Positions 51,361 through 57,435 of a DNA stretch of 57,435 bases are shown here, one piece after another (the first letter of the stretch is position 1; every line of letters starts with the position of its first letter). A program made the translations under genes and the position numbers. Origin of the DNA: Bacillota bacterium (lineage in GTDB: Bacteria; Bacillota; Dethiobacteria; DTU022); contig JAGYMW010000002.1 of the NCBI GenBank assembly GCA_018400435.1, positions 1 through 57,435 on the forward strand, written 5' to 3'. The notes beneath the pieces are model-generated. The model saw nothing but the letters and a program-made list of their open reading frames with translations, did not search any database and was not told where the DNA came from.

Positions 51361-51392
51361 GCAGGAGGTGAAAAATCTCCTGCTTTTCTTCT
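51361..51392 (+). terminator. Hairpin with T run on the plus strand, no plus-strand gene upstream
   Basis: GCAGGAG at 51361-51367 pairs with CTCCTGC at 51377-51383, and TTTTCTTCTTTTTTT follows on the plus strand. The flanking genes are both on the minus strand. On the minus strand no T run follows. It therefore looks like a terminator of an unseen plus-strand transcript, or a chance element. Confidence 0.5.
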
Positions 51393-51495
51393 TTTTTTGC
51401 ATTCGATCTTCTTTTTTCAATACATTTTTACGACAGCCGGGCCAGGCAATGTTGACCCTGTTGCACAACAAAATGACTGATCGACCGGGCTCAAA

Positions 51496-53502
51496 TCATT
51501 TTTCTATACGGCAAAGACAATCATAGAAAGCGGCCTGACAGCCCATATCCGTGGTTCGGGCGGGAGTAAGTTTGTTCACTGCGGCCCCGCTTTCATGCCA
51601 CCAGCCTTCATAAACCACTACTGCATCGGGGGGCACCCGATCGCTGACTGTTGCTGCCGCCTGCAGACAGCCCCTTTTTGACCGAACGGTTATTTTTTCT
51701 CCGCCTTTGAGGCCTTCCTGTTCTGCCGTCCGGGGGTGAAGATAAGCTTTCGGGATGGCAACTCCATCAGGCAGGCGGTGCGAGGAATGAATCGAATCGC
51801 GGGGGTGAGGGGTAACAAACCAGTAACGGAAGCCTTCTCTGCGTAGTTTATCGTCACCGAGCTCAAGAGGTCCGCGGTAAACGGGCAGGCCGCCGGTACC
51901 GTCTTCTTCCGCTGCCGGGGAATAGAAATTGTACCTGCCATCTGCAGTTTCAAAGATCCGGTCAGCCCAGGGAATATTATTTCCGCCCGGCAGCAGGTAC
52001 GGGCTGTTTTCTTTGATCTCTTCCAGGGTCACTCCCGTTTTATTCGTCAGAGGCTCTATAGCCCGGGCCAGAAGGCGATCCGGTTCGGGAGCAGGATAAC
52101 CCTTTTTGCCGAGCATGGTAATCAGTTCATGGAGATAATCATATTCGGGCCGGCACTCTGCCGGCGGATTTATGCACCTGTCACTGTATACCAGGTACTG
52201 GTGGCTCATTGAATTATAAAAGAGATCCTCTGTTTCAAGAAAGGCTGTAGCAGGCAAAACCAGGTCCGAAGCATTTGCCGTATCGGTCATGAAATGTTCA
52301 GCAGTAACCACGAAAGGCACCCGTTTAAAAGCACGCCGCAGCCCGTCACTGTCACCAATCTGAGTTAAGGGATTGGCCCGGCTGATGTAGAGAAAATCAA
52401 CCGGCGGATCGGAAAGTTCAGAGATTGCTTTCGCCAGCCCCGGCTTGGGGTAGTGGCGGCGGATCGGCTGGAGCTCTTCACCGTTTAAAAAAGAATCATC
52501 AACGAGCCGGGATATTTGAAAGTTGGCATAAGAAGCGCCGCCCCCCCGAACCCCTATATTTCCCGTCAGGGCAGCCAGGGCATCGACAGCCCGGACCGTG
52601 TTACCCCCGTTGCTGTGCCGCTGGAGGCCTATGCCAATTAGTAGAGCCGCCGGTTTGGCAGTAGCATAATCGACTGCCAGTTGTTCAATCACCTTCGGGG
52701 CAAGACCGGTCAGGGAAGCCGTTCTATTAAGGGAAAATGCTGCAGCCAGTGTCCTGAATCGTTCAAAACCGCTGCTGGCTGTAGCAATAAAATCACGGTC
52801 AAGGAGTCCTTCTTCAATGATCATGGCGGCCATCCCCAGGGCCAGTGCCCCGTCACTGCCTGGCTTGACCCTGATATATTCATCGGCAAGAGCTGCCGTA
52901 GCCGTGCGTAGAGGATCGATTAAAATGACCCGGGCTCCCTTTTTTTGAGCCTGCCGGATGAATGGCAGCAGGTGCGGTTGAGTATGGGCAGGGTTGCGCC
53001 CCCAGATGATAATCAGCCGGGCATTGGCCAGGTCTTCGTGGGGATGGGAGTAAACCGCCCCGAAATCATAGCCCTGGGCGGCCAGGCCGGCCGCCCAGCA
53101 AAGGCTGCCCCGGTGCTCGGTGCAACCGCCGAGTGCGCTGAAAAATCGTGACTCTAAATTCTTCAACAATCCTCCGTATCCGCCGTCGTGATAATGCAGC
53201 AGCGAAAGCGGCCCGAACCGGGCCAGGGCCTCTGACAGGTGGCAAGCCATTGCCTGCAGAGCTTCATTCCAACCAACCCTCTTAAAAGAACCATTTTTTT
53301 TCAGCAGGGGATAACGGAGCCTGTCGGGATGATTAAGGCGGGCAAGATTTTGCCTCCCTTTTCGGCAGAGAAATTTTCCGGTTATTTTTTGCTCCGGGTC
53401 CGGCGAAACGGAAAAAAGACGCCCCTTTTCAACTTCTACAAGCATGGCACACTGATCCCAGCAGTCGAGAGGGCATGTTGTTTTAATTGTCTTAATCAGC
53501 AA
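51496..53502 (-). CDS. Molybdopterin-dependent oxidoreductase (DMSO reductase family)
   Basis: 668-residue molybdenum/tungsten bis-MGD enzyme. The N-terminal [4Fe-4S] domain has CPLDCWDQC followed by GKFLCRKG near residue 45. A cysteine in RGSLCWAAGLAAQGYD near residue 132 may be the metal ligand. MGD-binding stretches include RLIIIWGRNPAHTQPH near residue 162 and the C-terminal domain KITVRSKRGCLQA. No twin-arginine signal, so it is cytoplasmic. Formate dehydrogenase, thiosulfate/polysulfide reductase or an unknown anaerobic role are possible; there are no FeS or membrane partner subunits next to it. The start is odd: an in-frame stop immediately precedes TTG 53502, with CTG and ATT as next codons. 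Confidence 0.88.
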   Translation of the reverse strand: MLIKTIKTTCPLDCWDQCAMLVEVEKGRLFSVSPDPEQKITGKFLCRKGRQNLARLNHPDRLRYPLLKKNGSFKRVGWNEALQAMACHLSEALARFGPLSLLHYHDGGYGGLLKNLESRFFSALGGCTEHRGSLCWAAGLAAQGYDFGAVYSHPHEDLANARLIIIWGRNPAHTQPHLLPFIRQAQKKGARVILIDPLRTATAALADEYIRVKPGSDGALALGMAAMIIEEGLLDRDFIATASSGFERFRTLAAAFSLNRTASLTGLAPKVIEQLAVDYATAKPAALLIGIGLQRHSNGGNTVRAVDALAALTGNIGVRGGGASYANFQISRLVDDSFLNGEELQPIRRHYPKPGLAKAISELSDPPVDFLYISRANPLTQIGDSDGLRRAFKRVPFVVTAEHFMTDTANASDLVLPATAFLETEDLFYNSMSHQYLVYSDRCINPPAECRPEYDYLHELITMLGKKGYPAPEPDRLLARAIEPLTNKTGVTLEEIKENSPYLLPGGNNIPWADRIFETADGRYNFYSPAAEEDGTGGLPVYRGPLELGDDKLRREGFRYWFVTPHPRDSIHSSHRLPDGVAIPKAYLHPRTAEQEGLKGGEKITVRSKRGCLQAAATVSDRVPPDAVVVYEGWWHESGAAVNKLTPARTTDMGCQAAFYDCLCRIEK

Positions 53503-53613
53503 TCACCTGCTTCAATTCTTGTAGTATTGTTTATTAATCAGAAAGCGGTTTTATCCTGCATTTCATCACGCCTCGCTTAAAAAATTCATCAGCAGTATTG
53601 AATACCAAATTTA

Positions 53614-53640
53614 TGTCAATCCCTCCGTCCCCCTGGTACA
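53614..53640 (-). repeat. Intergenic repeat copy after the DUF2804 gene
   Basis: On the minus strand the core is CCAGGGGGACGGAGGGATTG followed by ACA. It lies about ten bases past the DUF2804 stop, the same relative position as the copy after the 3-hydroxyacyl-CoA dehydrogenase gene. The end arms are weaker here (TGTACC and GACATAA). It belongs with 24595-24670 and 44813-44843. Confidence 0.55.
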
Positions 53641-53649
53641 TGCTCATTT

Positions 53650-54675
53650 TTACCATTTTGCATGATGCTCTTCAGTCCAGCCTATCATATCAGTGAAGGA
53701 ATAAACCACTCCTTCTTCGTCTGTTACCGTTCCCGAAAATCGCCCGATTATCTGGTGCACTTCCGATTTTAACAGAACAAGATCGGTTTTGGCCACCCTC
53801 TCATAAAAAGGGATCATGGTAACATCAACCGTGTCGGTAACAGCAGTTCGGAAGTGCCACGGGTTCATAAGCGCTGCCGGGTTGTATTCAAAAATGAGGT
53901 CTTCACTTATTTTCGTCAGCACGCCGTCGATGCAAATTCCGTTTTCATTCATACCGGTACCGTCTGTCCAACCAGCCCCAAAATTTAGCCCTATAAGGGA
54001 CCCCCGACTGCTGCCTGAAGCGGAAGCCCAGTTCCAGAAGCTGGAATAAGGCCAAATACCGCGGCCGAAATCGAGACAGGCATAGCCTCCAACGGAATCG
54101 TATTCTTTTTCACCGAGCTCTATTATACCCTCAACGGGCAGGGTATTCTGCTTTGAAGTAAACTGAAAGCGGCGGGGGCTCCAGGGGATAACCACGTTTA
54201 AAGTTTCGTGATTCGGCGGTATCTTAACTGTTAAATCAGCTTTCAGGGTTTGGCCGTCGAAATCAGGGCACTTCAGCTTTATAAAAGTATATGAATCTCT
54301 CTTAACAAAGCTCATCTCCAGTCGTTTGTCGATAAAATTGATATCATCTTCCACCCGGTTGCCAAGAACGCAGCCTCGGCCAAAAGGCCTGGCAACCGTC
54401 AGTTCGTGAAAATAGTTGGTTTCAAAATCGAGGAAATAAACAAAGGCCAGGCCGAGGTAATCGGTATTGGAAAGAGTGGCGGAAAAAAGAAACTTTTCCG
54501 TGGTTATGCACCAGTAGTTCCAGCGCTTTTTTCGCAGGAAAGCACCATTAAGGTTGCAGTTATGCAACGGACGGCGGGACCAGCACACCGCGGCGGGGTT
54601 CAGCTTCCCATCAGGCAAACACAGGTTAACCGGCACTGCCAGTTCCGGTTCATTATAACTCCCTCGTTTATACAT
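53650..54675 (-). CDS. DUF2804 domain protein
   Basis: 341-residue protein of the DUF2804 family, of unknown biochemical role. It has a beta-rich profile throughout with repeated aromatic strands, and the family-like opening GKLNPAAVCWSRRPLHNCNL near residue 24. The GRGIWPYSSFWNWASASGSS block near residue 200 and LIGLNFGAGWTDGTGMNENG near residue 220 match the expected core. No signal peptide or membrane segment. It stands alone between a molybdoenzyme and a divergent membrane protein gene. In other bacteria the family is often found next to lipid or acyl-CoA genes, but nothing here confirms it. Confidence 0.85.
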   Translation of the reverse strand: MYKRGSYNEPELAVPVNLCLPDGKLNPAAVCWSRRPLHNCNLNGAFLRKKRWNYWCITTEKFLFSATLSNTDYLGLAFVYFLDFETNYFHELTVARPFGRGCVLGNRVEDDINFIDKRLEMSFVKRDSYTFIKLKCPDFDGQTLKADLTVKIPPNHETLNVVIPWSPRRFQFTSKQNTLPVEGIIELGEKEYDSVGGYACLDFGRGIWPYSSFWNWASASGSSRGSLIGLNFGAGWTDGTGMNENGICIDGVLTKISEDLIFEYNPAALMNPWHFRTAVTDTVDVTMIPFYERVAKTDLVLLKSEVHQIIGRFSGTVTDEEGVVYSFTDMIGWTEEHHAKW

Positions 54676-54934
54676 AATTCTCCCTCCCTTCAGGCTGATT
54701 CACTTTTTTAATTCACCGGCGGTTGCGGAAACCCTCTTCTCCTGTAGAAGGAGACTATCACCCTGCAGCGAATTCTTAAGAAGTACAGCGGAAGTGATGG
54801 AGATGATTGCCGCTTTGCCATCTCTGCCGCCCGGTGCCTTAACCACTCATATTTAGCCGGGTTTACTGCAAGCCTATTTCATGCAGGCATCACAAACTGC
54901 TTATAATAGTTGAGGTATAAGGAAGGAGCCCATC

Positions 54935-56017
54935 ATGATTAAACTGGTCAAGAGTATTGCCATCCTGGTGATCATCTTCCTGGCCATTCTCTTCATTATC
55001 TTTGTCATTAACCAGACCGGCCAGGCGGTCAGGTTGGCCGGTGAGGTTCATCCCCTTCTAAGCAGGATAACTCTCTTCGCCCTCCTGGCGCTCTATGCTG
55101 CAGTAATTATAATACCTCTCGCCGCGTTCTTCAGCAGACCAACGGCTTTAATCCCCCCTCAGGATAACAGCGGTGAAGCACAGGTAAAATACCTGCAGCG
55201 GCTCGCCAAAAGGCTCAAACGAAACCCCGCCCTGGAAAATATTACAGTAGATCCCGCCGAACCGGCCTCGATAAAAGAAGCCCTGGCAACACTGGACCAA
55301 ATAGCAGAAACCAGGGTCAAAGATGCCGCTTCCAATATTTTTATATTAACAGCCATTTCCCAGTATGGCGCCCTTGACGCAATAATCGTTTTACTGACCC
55401 AGCTGCGCATGATCTGGCAGGTCGCAGTTGTCTATAACCAGCGGCCGAACTTGCAGGAATTGTCCTACCTGTACAGCAATGTTTTTGCCACTGCCTTCCT
55501 GGCTACAAGGATCGAAAACCTGGAGCTCCTGGAAGATCAGCTGGAACCGGTTATCGCTTCGATCATGGGCAGCTCCCTCTCTTCACTAACCCCCGCATTC
55601 AATAACGTAGCCAACATCATCACCAATTCGGTAATCCAGGGGTCGGCAAATGCTTTCCTCACTCTGCGGGTCGGAGTAATTACCCTGGAATACTGCTCAT
55701 CCCTCGTAAAACCGGAAAAAAACACCCTGCGTCGTATCGCCGCAGCCCGGGCCGCCACTCTTCTGGCCAAAGTCCTGAGCGAATCAACTTACAAGGTTAC
55801 CAGGGCTATCCTGCGGGCAACAGCCAAAACAGGTAAAAGGCCTTTTATCTTCGGACAAAACCTGATCAACAAAACCACTCGCAGAACACGCGAGGCAGGA
55901 AGATTGACCCTGCAAAAAAGCGAAGAACTGGCCAGGGATATCAGCGAAGCAGTTAAACGGAGCAGCCACAGGCTGAAAAACACTTTCAAAAAGCCGGAAA
56001 CGGAAGAAGATAAATAA
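54935..56017 (+). CDS. Two-helix membrane protein, DUF697-like
   Basis: 360-residue protein with two N-terminal membrane segments (about residues 5-28 and 44-67). A long helical region follows, with the pattern ASNIFILTAISQYGALDAIIVLLTQLRMIWQVAVVYNQRP near residues 132-170. This resembles DUF697/YcjF-type proteins, which accompany small GTPases. The C-terminus is very basic and helical (KRSSHRLKNTFKKPETEEDK). The segment of repeated alanine-rich helices could insert into or lie on the membrane. Its start has GGAAGGAG. Its stop is 13 bases from the dipeptidase gene, so the two are co-transcribed. No function is established. Confidence 0.7.
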   Translation: MIKLVKSIAILVIIFLAILFIIFVINQTGQAVRLAGEVHPLLSRITLFALLALYAAVIIIPLAAFFSRPTALIPPQDNSGEAQVKYLQRLAKRLKRNPALENITVDPAEPASIKEALATLDQIAETRVKDAASNIFILTAISQYGALDAIIVLLTQLRMIWQVAVVYNQRPNLQELSYLYSNVFATAFLATRIENLELLEDQLEPVIASIMGSSLSSLTPAFNNVANIITNSVIQGSANAFLTLRVGVITLEYCSSLVKPEKNTLRRIAAARAATLLAKVLSESTYKVTRAILRATAKTGKRPFIFGQNLINKTTRRTREAGRLTLQKSEELARDISEAVKRSSHRLKNTFKKPETEEDK

Positions 56018-56030
56018 ACGGGAGAAAAAA

Positions 56031-57017
56031 ATGGGAAAAGATCCGGTAATCGATGCCCACTGCGACACCGCAGGTTTAATGGCCCGGGAAAATACTGAAT
56101 ATAATTTTACAAGCCGCAACCGGAACGGACATATTGACCTGCCCCGGCTCAGGGAAAGTGGGGTTACGCTGCAGTTCTTTGCCCTCTACATCGAAGACGA
56201 GCATAAACCGGTGGGTTCACTGCGACGCTGTCTCCAGCTCCTGGAGTACTATTACCGGACTATGGAAAGTTGCCATGACAGCATATTTACTATCTACAAC
56301 AAAGCTGACCTGGATTACTTTATAAAAAGTGATAAGTTGGCCGCCCTGCTCAGTATAGAAGGCGGTGAAGCGCTGGAAAACAGCATCGAAGTGCTGCACA
56401 TCCTCTTCCGACTTGGCATTCGAGCCCTCGGTCTGACTTGGAACCAGCAAAATCAGCTGGCCACAGGGGTTGGCAAAGGCAGCAGCGGTGAGGGGCTTAC
56501 CTCCTTCGGCCGGACAGTTGTTCGGGAAATGAATACACTGGGGATGATCGTCGATCTGGCTCATATCAATGAAAAAGGTTTTCATGAAGCAATCGCAACA
56601 AGCAGCGAGCCGGTGATCGTCTCCCATGCCAACGCCCGCAGCCTCTGTGACCATCCCCGCAACCTGACAGATGATCAGCTGAAAGAACTGGCCAGATGCA
56701 GCGGCGTAATTGGCCTATCTTTTTACCCTGCATTCATCTCCACGAGTGAGGCAACAATGGAAAATTTGCTCGATCACTTCGTTCACATTGCTGAACTCAT
56801 AGGCACTGACCACCTTGGCTTTGGCTCCGACTTTGACGGGATCAACAAAGTAGTACCAGGGCTCGAAGACGTTACCGGCCTGCCTCGTCTGATCGAAGGA
56901 CTGCAAAAGCGCGGGTTCAGCAGAGAGGAAATAAAAAAAATATCGGGCATAAACTTCCTGCGTATCCTGAAGAAAGTTTTGCCCCCCCGGAAAAAAGAAA
57001 ATTGTTCCACCAGATAG
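56031..57017 (+). CDS. Membrane dipeptidase (peptidase family M19)
   Basis: 328-residue zinc metallopeptidase of the renal-dipeptidase family, which cleaves dipeptides including D-amino acid forms. The metal ligands are seen as VIDAHCDT at the N-terminus (His and Asp), SIEGGEAL near residue 107 (bridging Glu), DLAHINEKGF and VSHANARSL (two His) and GFGSDFDGI near residue 264. It has no signal peptide, so it is probably cytoplasmic. Length and motif order match family members of Clostridia. A possible role in peptidoglycan dipeptide or D-amino-acid recycling, or in peptide use, is inferred. Confidence 0.93.
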   Translation: MGKDPVIDAHCDTAGLMARENTEYNFTSRNRNGHIDLPRLRESGVTLQFFALYIEDEHKPVGSLRRCLQLLEYYYRTMESCHDSIFTIYNKADLDYFIKSDKLAALLSIEGGEALENSIEVLHILFRLGIRALGLTWNQQNQLATGVGKGSSGEGLTSFGRTVVREMNTLGMIVDLAHINEKGFHEAIATSSEPVIVSHANARSLCDHPRNLTDDQLKELARCSGVIGLSFYPAFISTSEATMENLLDHFVHIAELIGTDHLGFGSDFDGINKVVPGLEDVTGLPRLIEGLQKRGFSREEIKKISGINFLRILKKVLPPRKKENCSTR

Positions 57018-57062
57018 GTACCGGGCAGAAAAATAGATCGTCACCTGCTTCTGCCCGGTACC
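57017..57062. terminator. 14-base-pair hairpin between convergent genes
   Basis: GGTACCGGGCAGAA at 57017-57030 pairs exactly with TTCTGCCCGGTACC at 57049-57062 around an 18-base loop. It lies at the end of the plus-strand dipeptidase gene and about 30 bases beyond the end of the minus-strand MoaD-like gene. There is no T run on either side. A bidirectional terminator or transcript-end stabiliser is likely. Confidence 0.65.
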
Positions 57063-57089
57063 TGAAAGTAAAATAATCTCAGGCGGCCC

Positions 57090-57392
57090 TCATCCGCCTC
57101 CCATCAGCGGCATGATTGAGACCCGGTCCCCATCCTCCAGGAGCGAATCCAATCCTTCAACAAAAATATAATCCCTGCCATTGATCAAGAGACGAATATC
57201 TTTTCTTACAACATCAGACTCTTGACTGTCTTCCAAGAAAATTCTGCGGCGAAATTTTTCGCCCGAATCTGCAATTAGCTTCTGTAGCAGATCGGCCAGG
57301 GTGGAACCCGCAGGCATTCTAATTTCCTGATCTGCCCCTCCTGCCACCAGGTCACAAATACTGGCCACAGCTTTTACCTTTACTTTAACCAA
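57090..57392 (-). CDS. MoaD/ThiS-like small sulfur-carrier protein
   Basis: 100-residue ubiquitin-fold protein ending in GGG, the diglycine-type tail that is adenylated and thiocarboxylated in MoaD and ThiS. The core has MPAGSTLADLLQKLIADSG near residue 27, the IRLLINGRDYIFVEGLDSLLEDGDRVSIMPLMGGG pattern over the last third. TTG 57392 was chosen because AGGAG lies eight bases upstream; a longer frame to 57419 has no site. It may serve molybdopterin or tungstopterin synthesis, needed for the molybdenum enzymes in this window, or partner an aldehyde ferredoxin oxidoreductase, as often happens; the upstream gene is cut off by the window edge. Confidence 0.85.
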   Translation of the reverse strand: MVKVKVKAVASICDLVAGGADQEIRMPAGSTLADLLQKLIADSGEKFRRRIFLEDSQESDVVRKDIRLLINGRDYIFVEGLDSLLEDGDRVSIMPLMGGG

Positions 57393-57435
57393 TGACACCA
57401 CTCCTGTTCTATTTGGCACCTACTCTTCATCCTCA

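Noticed and set aside
57420-57435. End of another minus-strand gene (codons GAG GAT GAA GAG then TAG)
   Set aside because: Only four codons are visible, too few to claim a gene. An aldehyde oxidoreductase would be a natural MoaD partner, but nothing here shows it.
1-57435. CRISPR array, prophage or integron
   Set aside because: No regularly spaced repeats, phage structural genes, integrases or transposases were found on either strand.

Overview
The window reads as a chromosomal segment of a strictly anaerobic, B12-rich Clostridia-like Firmicute. The grounds are strong GGAGG-type ribosome sites, MttB-type methyltransferases, B12-dependent aminomutase genes, twin MinD/ferredoxin ATPases with NifX-like proteins, a cobalamin riboswitch, and no respiratory-chain genes. 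This is an inference from gene content; no rRNA or tRNA gene was seen. Most genes lie on the minus strand in tightly overlapping operons (ATGA junctions), and TTG starts are frequent.

1-14.3 kb (minus): a catabolic operon. In order of transcription it holds an MttB-family methyltransferase, a family-5 solute-binding lipoprotein, DppC-, fused DppDF- and DppB-like transporter parts, an MmgE/PrpD protein, a three-subunit molybdenum hydroxylase, a second MttB paralogue and a cyclodeaminase cut by the window edge. It looks like uptake and breakdown of an unidentified N-methylated compound, with one-carbon units passing to a corrinoid protein and folate. No corrinoid protein is in the window. 14.4-16.8 kb holds an MFS and an EamA transporter.

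17-22.1 kb: a lysine 5,6-aminomutase-type pair (kamE, kamD) behind a P-loop accessory gene, divergent from a PucR-type regulator. A palindrome and an inverted repeat sit in the shared control region.

22.1-33.4 kb (minus): a cobalamin riboswitch followed by btuF, btuC, a btuD with an extra C-terminal domain, cobU, cbiB, cobS, cobD, cobQ, cobT, cobC and a DUF71-family gene. This is corrinoid uptake, late amidation and nucleotide-loop assembly, and would supply cofactor to the B12 enzymes in the window.

33.4-43.2 kb: a frameshifted MFS remnant, a RarD-type permease, then a DUF134 / twin MinD-ferredoxin / DUF5320 / two NifX-like / Mrp cluster of iron-sulfur-related ATPases, a divergent radical SAM gene, and DJ-1, CPBP protease and glutamate formimidoyltransferase genes.

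43.2-57.4 kb: mixed genes. There is a YchF-like GTPase behind an unusual leader with a possible 11-codon peptide, 3-hydroxyacyl-CoA dehydrogenase, a possible caspase-fold protein, an AI-2E permease, a fatty-acyl-AMP-ligase-like enzyme, cyclophilin, a homocysteine methyltransferase-like protein, a molybdopterin oxidoreductase, DUF2804, a two-helix membrane protein, an M19 dipeptidase and a MoaD/ThiS-like carrier. A short GGGGGACGGAG-type repeat recurs between genes.
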